From Adiantum capillus-veneris (taxonomy: Eukaryota > Streptophyta > Polypodiopsida > Polypodiales > Pteridaceae), in assembly GCA_014529385.2 (NCBI GenBank), contig CM043967.1, positions 85,382,778-85,446,777 on the forward strand: a stretch of 64,000 nt of DNA, read 5' to 3'. The notes below the pieces were generated by a model, which saw only the letters and a program-made list of their open reading frames with translations, made no database searches and was not told the origin of the DNA. The translations under genes and the position numbers were made by a program. Numbering within the stretch: the first letter of the stretch is position 1; the number at the start of each line of letters is the position of its first letter. Positions 54,776 through 64,000 of this stretch are shown here, one piece after another.

Positions 54776-55640
54776 GACTTTATCACCAACATGGATATCT
54801 TTGTTCTTTAGATGACGGTCAAACCATTTCTTCCTCCTATCTTTCTCCACAAGTGCATTTTTTGCATAGCTAATTGCCTCTCTTCATTTAGCCTTTCAAG
54901 GATATATAATCGCTCAACTAAGGGGTTACCATCCCAACCTTCTTGAGAAGCTACTCGAAGACTAGGAAGGACAAACTCTCATGGCATAACCGCTTCTTGG
55001 CCATACACCATTTTAAATGGTGTGCAGTTAATGGCAACTTTGTACACTGTACGATAAGCTCATAGAGCTGAAGTAAGCTTTAAATCCCAATCTATGCGAT
55101 GAACTTCCACCGTTTTGGTCAAGATAGAGATTAAGCTCTTGTTGGTGCTCTCAGCTTGTCCTTTTGTTTGTGGATAATAAGGTATGGACTTATGGTGAGC
55201 TATCATAAAGTTGGTAGTGAGTTCTTTTATTACTCCATTTATAAAATGAGTACCATTGTCACTCACAATCTCAAAGGGACAACCAAATCTTGTAATAATG
55301 TTCTCAAAGAGAAACTTGGCAGTTGATTTCACATTCGCCTTACGTGTCGCCCTGGCTTCCGCCCACTTTGACACATAGTCAGTGGGCAACGATAAAATAT
55401 CGAGATTGAGTGCTACGAGCTGCCGGACTAATTGGGCCTACAAAGTCCAAACCCCATTTTTCAAATGGTTGAGTCACTTTGACAGGATGTAAGGGCATCC
55501 TATCCTTTCGTTGTGTGATCTTGTAACGTTGGCATTCATCACATCCTTTTGTAAAAAGTGATGCATCCTTAAATACGGTTGGCCACCAATAGCCTGATTG
55601 CAACACCTTTCTAGCTGTTAGTTCCCATGAGAAATGTCAT
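54776..55640 (-). pseudogene. G1-prime integrase zinc-binding and catalytic core
   Basis: Open pieces at 55379-55606 and 55060-55389 hold the zinc-binding end (CDECQRYK) and the triad: GLDFVGP (Asp 55445-55447), SDNGTHF (Asp 55258-55260) and GQAEST (Glu about 55152), with 35 residues between the last two. The frame shifts near 55385 (FIVAH, then DYVSKWAE). A TGA after TSAL (55060-55062) replaces the usual Trp before AYRT. Beyond it the frame continues with stops (TPFKMVYGQEAV; VERLYILERLNEERQLA) to the segment starting at 54773. Confidence 0.88.
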
Positions 55641-57232
55641 GTGGCTATACCCATGTGGGCTTCTTGCAGTATGTATGAAAACTTATCCTCACGGGCACAA
55701 CGTCTAAGAATATCATCCTTCCCTAGCCTGTATAGAGTTCCTGCAATGAGAGAGTAAGGTTCACATTCTTTTAACAGTTTTCGAGCTATGTATTTACGAA
55801 TCTCTTTGGGTGGAAAACCATTAACTAGAAAGTTCACAATCTTCTCACTCCATTCAGGTATGGTTTCAACTAGGAATAGAGAAGTATCGGGCAACTCATC
55901 ATCGACTCGAGTAGGGGCTTCACCATTGGGTATGCGAGACAAATGATCCGCCATGACATGTCTTTTACCAGGTCTCACCACAACGGTAAAATCAAAATCA
56001 AGGAGAATTAACAACCATCGTGTAATTCTTCCCGTGGAACAAGGTTTATTTACTAAATACAACAAGGCTTGATGATCAATATAGAACACAAACTTGTTGG
56101 CCAGAAGGTAGTAGCCAAATTTCTTCACTGCATAAATCATACCTAAACCTTCTCGCTCTGTAGTGGTGTAGTTTCTCTCGGCATCATTCAATTGACGACT
56201 TGCAAAGCTAATGGGGTAGTCCAGTTTATGTTCTCCTGGTTGAGCTAGAACGCACCCAATAGCAAAGTTCGATGCATCAATATGCACATGAAAAATTACA
56301 TTCCAATCGGACACTCGTAGAATAGGAGTGCTAGTCAAGGTTTTTTTCAATGACTCATAAGCATGGTCACACTCCGCAGTCCATTGGAACTCAATAAGAA
56401 GCTTGTACAAAGGACGAGCTATCTCGACAAAGTTTAAAATAAACCGTCGGTAATCACCAACATGGCCCATGAATCTTTGAACTCCTTTATAGTTTGTAGG
56501 TGGTGGCAATTCAGCAATGGCTTTAATTTTGCTCTCATCTGTGGAAATCCCATTTTTGGACACTATATGCCCTAAAATGACTCCATGTTTAACCCAAAAT
56601 TGGCATTTGAAAGGGTTTAAGGAGATGCGATACAATCTACACTTCTCAAACACTTTTCGTAAGCATAATAGATGTTCTTTCCAAGAGGAATAAACACAAA
56701 GGTCATCTAAGAAAGCTTCACAAAACTCCCTCAAATATTCTCTAAAAGCAGTATTTATTGATCTTTGAAAGGTAGCAGGGGCATTGCTTAAGCCAAAAGC
56801 CATAACACGAAATGCGAACACTCCAAATTCGGTTATAAAGGTTGTTTTAGCTTGGTCCTCCAGCGCAATTGTGATTTAATTGTAGCCAGAGTACCCATCT
56901 AAAAAGATATAAGCTTCCTTCCCTGCAACTCTTTCAAGCACATGCTCTGAATATGGCAAGGGGTAATGGTCCCTCCTAGTGGTGGCATTGACCTTCTTGA
57001 GATCCATGCATACTCTGAGTCTCCCATTCTTTTTTGGCACAATCACTATTGGAGACATACATTCTGAGTGCTCAATAGGGTATATGAGTCCGCATTCCAC
57101 AAGCTTTTCAATCTCTTCTTGAACGATTTTTGCATATTTAGGATTCATTGGGTAGGGTCGTTGCTGAACTGGTTTAGCCATGCTATTCATGGGGATTGTG
57201 TGTTGTACCACGGAAGGTGGAACACCTTTCAT
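55637..57232 (-). pseudogene. G1-prime reverse transcriptase and RNase H
   Basis: RT starts in 56876-57232 (RPYPMNPKYAKIVQEEIEKL; MSPIVIVPKKNGRLRVCMDL; FLDGYSGYN). A TAA at 56876-56878 replaces the conserved Gln of YSGYNQI, and the same frame continues from 56821 (FGLSNAPATF). The catalytic box is AFLDDLCVYS (Asp-Asp at 56702-56707). RNase H follows: HIDASNFAIGC, TTEREGLGMIYAVKKF and YIDHQALLYLVNK, ending in ADHLSRIPNG. The integrase N-terminus (LQEAHMGIAT) is cut by a TGA at 55637-55639 where Gly-His is usual. All catalytic residues are present. Confidence 0.92.
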
Positions 57233-57900
57233 ATCATGATATGTCTAGGAAAATATATCCCTGAATTCCTTGAGAAGTTCTTTAAGTACACACTCCTCAG
57301 TCTCTATCAGATCTTGGGCAATGAAAACAGGTTTGGACTCTTCTCATGGGTATGCTAACTCTATTTCCTTAACTATCACTGAACTGTCATAGACTCCATT
57401 GATCCCATCGATAGGTTTTCTTTGAGCCTTTGTATAAACAACCTTACGTTCCTCTGTGGTATAGGATTTGAAATGTTCAGGTGCAGGGTGTAAGTTTGTG
57501 GGGTCATGTTGTTCTGTGGACTGTGATTTCACTTTTGATTCCTTCTATTGTTGAGCTAACTCTCGATTTTGTCGTCTCCTTACAGTACGGCTCAACTTTG
57601 GTTTCTCTGTAGCCTCTAGTAGTGCGATGTCAATGGGTTGTGGACTACACCACATAACGCTTTGAAGGTATTCACCCCAGTTATCTACCAACTTCCGATG
57701 AGCATCACATGCCCCTATATAATTAAGCCATTCTACGGTAGATTTCTTTTCATTTATTCTAGCATGCGCATTTGCTCAATATCGTCGCCTCTTATATCTC
57801 TTACTCTTCTTATTTAATTTTTTATTACGACCGATCTCTAGTGAAGAGTCACTAGATGAATCACTACTTGTGTGTTCTGCTCCCTTGGATAGATTGTCAT
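57233..57900 (-). other. G1-prime protease-RT linker
   Basis: Short open pieces (57344-57532 and others) separated by stops. The text is charged and lacks recognisable motifs, as is common between protease and RT in large gypsy elements. Confidence 0.6.
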
Positions 57901-58971
57901 CTAGGTACCACTAGGCCCTGAATGGCTTGTCCCCACATTTGCACGAAAATTTAACTCAAAATCTTCATCCTCAGTGTCAATTTCAATTGATGATTCTGAC
58001 CCCAAATCATGTGGGCTATAGTCTTGTGAGGCGCTACTGGTTCCAATGCCAGTCAAACTTTCATCTTGTAGGTCATCAAAAGCCATATGCATTGCTTCTA
58101 GCATATTTAAGGGTACGAGTGGTGGCATTTCATCCCCCTCAGGTGTTACCCAGGTCGTCCCCCTATCTCCCCAAGTGTCTATGGTTGCTGCTAGGTGGAC
58201 CCAATCCACATTGTTCGACTCAGTCATCCAAGGTAGTACATCCATATAAGGAGAATCTTCCCCAACATAAGTGTCTGCTTTACACGTGTAACAATACTGC
58301 AATGGGACCGAGTGAACTGTTGTGTCAGATCTATGATCAATTATAAACCTGTTTCCTAGAGGATGTGCTCGACCAGTTACCAGATCCACTCGAATGATAG
58401 AATCTTGGAACTGCAGGTAGACATGGTTTTTAGACCAGTCATGCACCATTTTTGCTTCCCTCATGAAAGGACGTCCTAAGGTCATCTCAGATGCCATAGT
58501 GTGCTTGGAGAAATCCATAACAATGAAGGTAACTCTTATTTTATGTCCAAAGACCTTGATCTTGAGATCTTCTAGCATTCCAATAGGTTTAACAATAGAC
58601 CCATTGGCCATCTTCACTACTGTGGTTGTGGTCGCAAGATGAGGTCTTCCCATAGTTTCCCAGCAATTTTTAGTCACAATGCTAACCCCAGCGCCACCAT
58701 CAAGGATTCCCTTCACAGTTAATCCCTTAGTAGTGATTGGTATGGTCGCATTGGATTCATCACCCTCAAAGTATTGTCCCAACTAGTTAACATGTATTTC
58801 TATAGCAAGGTTCTCATCTAGGTTGGGTTGTGGATCTAAGTGTTCCTCCTCTATTGGCATCTCCCCAGCTCCATCCATCTGTGCAAATTGTGGTAACCCA
58901 AACTTTAGTTCCCCATTGAGGAAGGCTCGAAGAGCTGAGACTAGCTCAGGGTCTTTATATAGTTTGGACAT
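57901..58971 (-). pseudogene. G1-prime protease (first retropepsin domain)
   Basis: One frame, interrupted by a TAG at 58783-58785 (IEIHVN, stop, LGQYFEG). The protease reads GLTVKGILDGGAGVSIVTKNCW (Asp 58699-58701). Plant gypsy elements often have DGG in place of DSG. It continues KMANGSIVKPIG and MTLGRPFMREAKMVHDW. A long acidic C-terminal part follows (DSVPL...DLGSESSIEIDTEDEDFELNF). The frame ends in TAG at 57901-57903. Confidence 0.85.
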
Positions 58972-59205
58972 AATGGTGGTTCTAACTTATGAAGACATGA
59001 AATCCATCAATTTGGCAATGTTTAACAGCACCTTTTGGGCTTCAGTCCCTTGACGTGGGGAAGATGGGATCTCCGTTTCTTCAATAGGATCAGGTAGTCC
59101 CTCTGTAAACATTCTTCCCATCAAGAAGTGAGTACGCCCACTTTCCCATGACTTTAAGTCACTTTCCTCTTGGATGACACTAGGTATGGCTAAGGGTCTA
59201 TGGAC

Positions 59206-60519
59206 TTAGTGAGGTTGTTGTTGCGTAGGGAACACGGTGTCTGTAATCTGGATATTCCTAGGTGCTGGTTCTAGATCCCTTTGGGTATCTTCTACCAAAC
59301 TCCTTAATTGCTTGACTCGCTCGATCTCCTCTGTAGGGTTTGGATAAGTTCCTATCTTCTTCTTGGATCCTGGCCATTGTGGCTCATGAAGATCTTCCTT
59401 GTTGGTTTTTATCTTAGTGGTCATTTTGGTCTCCATGGTTTCACCTGGATCAGAATCCTCTTCAATGTCATTCATATATACGGGGTCGTCACCAGTCCCT
59501 ATGTTGGTCTTTGAACTGGGGTCTAACTTCACTGCTTTTTGCGATCTCTTCCTTCGTGTTTTCTTCTTTTTCTGAAATTGGGCAATTGATGTCATGTCTC
59601 TTTCCTCAAGAATATATTTTTGTTTTTGGGGCATCGATCGTGTGAGTACGTTTACTGGTACCACAGCTATACTTTGTGATGGCTCCTCAATAACTTCAAT
59701 CAAGTTTAATGGTGTGATCTTCGGTGCATTTGGATTATTTGGACATTGGTCAATCAAATGATCTATGCCACATCGATTACACATGAGTAACGGTATTGTA
59801 GACATGCTTGCTTGATTGGTTTGCATTAGTGTGGCGTTCTTTTGTAGCCTAATAGGACACCCGTCCACACAATGCGGACCTCCACACTCATAGCATTGAA
59901 GAGGTGGTCTCTTAGCAGTGTAATTGATATTTTGGCCTCTTGCAGCAAGAGCAGCTACTTGATAGACATGTTTGACTTGTCCCCAATAGTCTTCCATGTA
60001 GTATTGTGGACTTTCTTCAAGCACATCCATCCCATAGGCAATATTAGGGTCTATATCTTCCTCGCAGCCTTCCAAACAAGCAATAGATGACTCACAACCC
60101 ACTTGATTCACATAAGTGATTCTCGGATGTGGTGGTTGCTGTCCTAGCATTTGAAGGTGGTAAGGGTGTTGTTTGAACAATATTTTGTCCCCTAGGGACC
60201 ATGTGTTGTGATATTTGTTCAAGAGGTGGGGCCGGCATCAATGCGGGCACTCGAGGTGTGTCTGGTACTATGCGGTCCATAGCATATTGAGCACCATTGT
60301 TGCTCCCTTCTTGGATACAATATGATTGTTTTGTGGAGCACAATTGTCTCTAAGACTCTCTTGAATAGCCTTGGTGAAGTCTGCTAAAGTCATCTCATAT
60401 ATCTTTGGCTCCTTAGCAATGGACTTTAGGGTCATTGGTTGATGCCCTGATGCTTGCGAGCTAATAGATTTAGTCTCAACAGACACTCTTTCTCCTTGAA
60501 TCATTAAATTATCCTCCAA
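59206..60519 (-). pseudogene. G1-prime gag nucleocapsid part with two short-spaced zinc knuckles
   Basis: The open segment 59206-60222 (338 codons) carries CYECGGPHCVDGC (about 59855-59893) and CNRCGIDHLIDQC (about 59752-59790), two zinc knuckles with spacing C-X2-C-X3-H-X4-C, one residue shorter than the retroviral C-X2-C-X4-H-X4-C. A basic region KKKKTRRKRSQK follows, then an acidic stretch. Upstream (60092-60519) the reading moves through two other phases, with SKKGATMVLNM and DTPRVPALMPAPPLEQISQHMVPRG, indicating two frameshifts. Confidence 0.82.
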
Positions 60520-60943
60520 TTTGGATCACATTGGTGGTGACTGCTTCCCAAGTGGTGATACCTCTAATGACTAGGCCATTGTAGATATCCTCATGTCGTA
60601 ACCACCTACTGAATCTATCAAGCAATTGATTATTATTGAAGTGCTCATTTGGATTACAACGAGAATTCAAATGCTTCAAGCGACTAATAAAGTCTCTCAC
60701 CGACTCTCCTTCCTCTCGTTGGGCTTTCTGGAGCTGAGAGGCTACACCCCAAAGTACTCCCTCTCGTATGTAAATCGTTTTTTCTTCCACCCTTAGGGTT
60801 CTATACCAATCCCTTGCCTTCCCACTTAAGGTTAGGCTTAACGCATTACTCTTATGCAGGTCATTGTGTTCTCCCAGAGAATCGCATATTTGTTCAAACA
60901 CTTCGATATGCTTTCTCATATCCCCGTCTCCACTAAATTTTTA
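60509..60943 (-). pseudogene. G1-prime gag capsid-like domain
   Basis: The open segment contains KFSGDGDMRKHIEVFEQICDSL, ALSLTLSGKARDWYRTL, LWGVASQLQKAQREEGESVRDFISRLKHL and LLDRFSRWLRHEDIYNGL. This is the typical retrotransposon gag fold (a W-Y after G-x-A-x-x-W and an E-S-V-R-D-F motif). A TAA at about 60940 precedes KFSG and a frameshift near 60515 ends it. Confidence 0.88.
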
Positions 60944-61007
60944 TGTGAGCTTGGCTATTTGTACTGCCTTACTTTGAGGCTCTCTATCAGGCGTGTTACA
61001 CATATTC

Positions 61008-62591
61008 TCAGCAATAGATCGACCAATAGCTTAAGCAAATGTTGCCAGAGTCACCTAAGTGAACAGGAACCGTGGGTGAAGGCGCTCCAGAGACTACATG
61101 TGGAGTAGGTATTGGCATTGGGCTTGGCACATAGGAAGCCCTTGGATTCCACATTGGGTACGATGATGTGCCATGTGGCGGCCCAAAGTTCATATGTGTG
61201 GCCCTAGGCATAGCAGACGTCGGATGTGACATGCTAATGCTAGCCGATATAGTCCCATGGAAATAAGAACTTGGGTGTTGTGGTTGTGGAGCATAGGTAG
61301 TTGAAACAATGGGAGGGATAGGGGCTACATGAGTACGAGGACCCATGGGTGTATACGATTGGTACACACTTGTAGGTACTGCTGCAGGCATTGAGCTACC
61401 ATGTAGCGGTGCTTTACTAACAAATGAGGTCCATGGCGTGTTTCTTATCATGCCCATCATTGGGGTAGGCATGGTAGCCGTGGTGTCATCAAGGGAAAGA
61501 TGAGCTAGACTTGGAAAGGTAAAGCTATCACTTGTGGGCTCATATTGCACTGAGACCCCTAACGAAACAACATATGGGGGATCCATCGGACTTACCAAGG
61601 GAGTCTCTATTTGCGATAAGGTCGGTTGTTTAGCCTTTCCTGTATCCAAGAATCTCATGAGACCCGTTGAAGGCATGTTGATCCCCTTGTTCTGTCTCTC
61701 TAACTCAATGACCCTATGGATGACCTCACAAACTCTTTGTTGTTGATCCTCCACACTAGTAGCACCCATTGTGGATTGTAGGATATCTAACCAACCCACA
61801 TGATAGGTGTGACCTGTCTATAGGTCAGTTAGAGTTTCCGTTTGTAGTTCGTACTCCCAATTCTCATTTAAGAACGCTCCATCTAGGATTGAGGTGCTAG
61901 GGGTGTCCTTTGAGCTAGATGCAATGTTGCTTTCTAGGGGTTGGCCCTTAGCGGTTGCTAAGTCAGGAGCACTCGATTGCTCTCTTAGCAAGGATATTGA
62001 CATAGGGGCTTTCGCTTTTAACTCTCTTCGTTGCTCCGCCTTGCGTAAGCTCTCGATTTCCTTTTCCCTTGCTGCAAGGATATACCGCTCAACCTCTTGC
62101 ACTTCGGCAAGGCTTCTACCATCGGGTAATATGACCTCGGAGGGGAATAGCTTTGAGGAGTCAGGGGGTGCAGTGAATGGAGTATTCACGTGCGCACTCT
62201 CTAAGGGCATAGGGTCTACGTTGATCATGAATGGCGAATTTACTTCTCCACCCCCCTCATTTACATCATTAGCTCCATGTTCGGAGCGAGTGGCTCTACT
62301 AAAGGTTTCCTTCAAGCGGCTAAGCACGTTCGGTCCGGACCGTGGACCCATGGCATGCATGTCTTGGCTTAAGCTATCAGGATTAGGCATTGGGAAACCC
62401 TCCATGACGTCGTAGTCAGAGAAAGAGTCACTAGCCGCTATGTTTGGGTCTTGGTTTGTACTACCTTGGGTCCCCGCCGAGGGCCCGGAACCTAAGGTAG
62501 GTGGATAATGAGAACTCGCGTAAGTCGAAATTCTCTCTAGTTGCTCCATCTCTAGCATACGACCAGAGTGCAGATGCATGTGCCTTGACAC
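61008..62591 (-). pseudogene. G1-prime gag N-terminal part
   Basis: The start is taken at 62591 (MSRHMHLHSGRMLE), 705 bases from the primer site. The frame runs to a TAG at 61818-61820, then continues in the same phase to 61008, so only one stop divides about 525 codons. The first half has a Ser-rich acidic part and a helical block DGRSLAEVQEVERYILAAREKEIES, likely coiled coil. The second half is Pro/Ser/Met-rich low-complexity sequence. G1 and G3-left share the N-terminal text. I do not know a function beyond particle assembly by analogy. Confidence 0.85.
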
Positions 62592-63296
62592 CCTACAAGC
62601 GTCGACGAATAACCTCGAAGGTTAACCGCTTACTTTTTTAGGCGTCCGTTTTCACTCGTTTTTTTTAAAAAATGTTTTTTAATGATCGATTTTTTCAATT
62701 AAAGTGTGATAGCTCGAAACGAGCTTATCACTCAGAGGGTCGCGGTGTGCTTTACAGCACAACGTTCGGTCACCTGAAGCTCCGTTGGTCCTCGAAAACG
62801 ACGATTTTTAGCTACGTGTGAAGATAAAATACGTAATTTTAAAGGGCGACTGAGGCCTGAGCCTGAGCGTGAGCTTGAGCTTGGGTCTGGGCTTGGGTCT
62901 GGGAGATATTCCCGATCCCGGTCCTACCTTTAAATTTTTATTTTTATTTTGTGGGGATAAGGTCGCCGCGGCCTGCGCGCAAGCACACACACACACTCTA
63001 CCTACCTACTTACAACTAATACACCTAATGTTACACACTAATACACTTCATTAGCTCTCACAGATCTACTTCCTACTTACTGTACTTTGCATTACACAGA
63101 ACTAACAACCTTAATACTAAGACCTTAGCACATAGAAAACACAGTAACCTTTCAAAACTTCATTAACAAAGAAATACACAGTAGCAACACAAAATCCTTC
63201 TTCTCAACACACACACCTTCCTTCCCTACCTTTCCTACAATTGAAATTGCACCACAAAAGAAGAACAGAGTGCCATTCAAGCTTAGTGTATGGCAT
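62592..63296 (-). other. G1-prime leader
   Basis: Untranslated leader. It contains GTGTGCTTTACAGCACA (near 62747-62760), which G3-left shares near 10447, a repeated GAGCCTGAGCGTGAGCTTGAGC tract (62855-62905) and an ACACTA-rich block (62985-63120). No gene is visible. Confidence 0.75.
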
Positions 63297-63315
63297 TCCC
63301 CGGAAACGACGCCAA
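63297..63315 (-). promoter_or_regulatory. primer binding site of G1-prime, tRNA-Asp type
   Basis: The minus strand reads TTGGCGTCGTTTCCGGGGA a few bases inside the LTR. It differs from the tRNA-Asp complement at about two positions. Confidence 0.85.
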
Positions 63316-63320
63316 AAATG

Positions 63321-63557
63321 TGTGCGTTTGTTGCACGTGTCAATGAAGGAACTTGCCGATACACTGTGTGCGAGCCACAAATGGCTCCAAGCACGCAACT
63401 AGCCTAAACTAGTAATCTGAAAGATGGCGATGATGTGTCACTCACCGCTCTACACTTATTGTCGTGGAGGATTCCTCGCCACGAAGAAGAGGGAGACGTC
63501 GCTACGCCGCGCTCAACCGCCTCACCGCCATCGTGCCGCCGCAATGCTCGATCGCGC

Positions 63558-63633
<76 letters not shown>

Positions 63634-63937
63634 ACACACACACACAAGGAGATGAAGAAGAAGAAGATGGAGATGGAGCAAGAGCACTCTTCAATTGCAC
63701 AAATGAGAGAATAAGTGAATTTTAGGTTTAGTTGACTTTTATATGAGCTCGCCCCATTCACACTTGGGCGTCCATGCTTAGCCAACTAATCCCTTGAATG
63801 TTCCAGTTAGAGTGCGCCTTTCATCGGCGATCACTCTTACCCTTTTCCTATTGGACCGACAAGCCCGGTACTTGACTCTACCAAATAAATAATACAGCGT
63901 CCATCGTAGGTGATAGGAATGTGCGTGAGGGTTAACA
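63321..63937 (-). repeat. G1-prime 5' LTR, 617 bp
   Basis: Plus-strand ends TGTGCGTTTG and GGGTTAACA. The TATA box on the minus strand is at plus 63736-63743. A (CT)n tract of about 69 bases (63561-63629) makes it longer than the 3' LTR. Confidence 0.95.
63561..63629. repeat. (CT)n microsatellite in the G1-prime 5' LTR
   Basis: About 69 bases of CT. The corresponding tract in the 3' LTR is under 30 bases. Both lie at the same LTR position. Confidence 0.95.
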
Positions 63938-64000
63938 AAGTGGAAAAAAACCTTCATTCTAACTTGAGTGCGCTTATTATCTCCTACCTTGAAATTTCTA
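63938..64000. other. flank to the right of G1-prime
   Basis: It begins with the AAGTG target duplication and continues the AT-rich, gene-free sequence seen to the left of 50656. No feature is seen. Confidence 0.6.

Larger units (their letters stand above)
50661..63937 (-). mobile_element. G1-prime: full-length 13.3-kb gypsy with extra post-integrase region
   Basis: LTRs at 50661-51228 and 63321-63937 are flanked by a perfect target duplication AAGTG (50656-50660 and 63938-63942). The minus-strand order is tRNA-Asp-type primer site, long leader, gag (59.2-62.6 kb), protease, RT, RNase H, integrase, second protease-like domain, W-V/I-P-K tail, 3' accessory block, long 3' non-coding region and polypurine tract. 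The primer type and RT sequence point to the Athila/Tat side of the gypsy tree; a precise lineage needs a phylogeny. Every gene is broken by a few stops or frameshifts. Confidence 0.95.

Overview
The window is repeat-rich nuclear DNA from a land plant with a large genome. The evidence is plant-type Ty1/copia and Ty3/gypsy LTR retrotransposons with tRNA-iMet- or tRNA-Asp-like primer sites, chromodomain gypsy elements, long dinucleotide tracts and no recognisable host gene, tRNA or rRNA. The sequence does not identify the species. Only one long coding region is open throughout (2117-6403). Almost everything else is a broken retrotransposon gene.

Layout. 1-6704: two head-to-tail copies of one copia family (copia-A), fused through a deleted middle LTR. 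6705-9229: internal region, primer site and LTR of a minus-strand element (L5), inserted in the gag of a minus-strand gypsy (G3, to about 11340). 11346-16265: a plus-strand chromovirus (G2) with its 3' LTR. 16271-34329: the 3' part of another copia-A, split by a 14.1-kb minus-strand gypsy (G1, 16552-30652). G1 has lost most of pol and carries a complete copia (copia-B, 23800-29352) and a 1.9-kb insertion (20242-22160). 34335-41160: 5' part of a third copia (copia-C), split by a full-length minus-strand chromovirus (G4, 34852-40803). 41160-44340: unassigned DNA, then the minus-strand 5' halves of G2, copia-A and copia-C. 44430-48236: a decayed gypsy pol on the plus strand, abutting a minus-strand G3 5' end. 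48237-50655: AT-rich DNA without genes. 50661-63937: a 13.3-kb minus-strand gypsy (G1-prime) with both LTRs and a perfect AAGTG target duplication.

Two results stand out. First, the half-elements at 11.3-34.4 kb and at 42.9-44.3 kb fit together. G2 has GATAT at its 5' edge and AATAT at its 3' edge, copia-A has CTAAT at both, and the copia-C LTR starts TGTCAAA in one piece and ends TTTGACA in the other, but the two sets lie in opposite orientation. One nested stack therefore seems to have been cut inside G2 and one part inverted (about 31 kb), or the assembly is wrong there. Second, the G1 family carries, after integrase, a second retropepsin-like domain (DTGA in one copy, DMGA in the other), a tail with repeated W-V/I-P-K motifs and a further conserved 3' coding-like block. 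This arrangement is not one I recognise, and the pol-deleted copy has kept all of it.

The relative order of insertion can be read from the nesting: copia-C, then copia-A, then G2 and G1, with copia-B inside G1. G4 is a separate insertion in copia-C.
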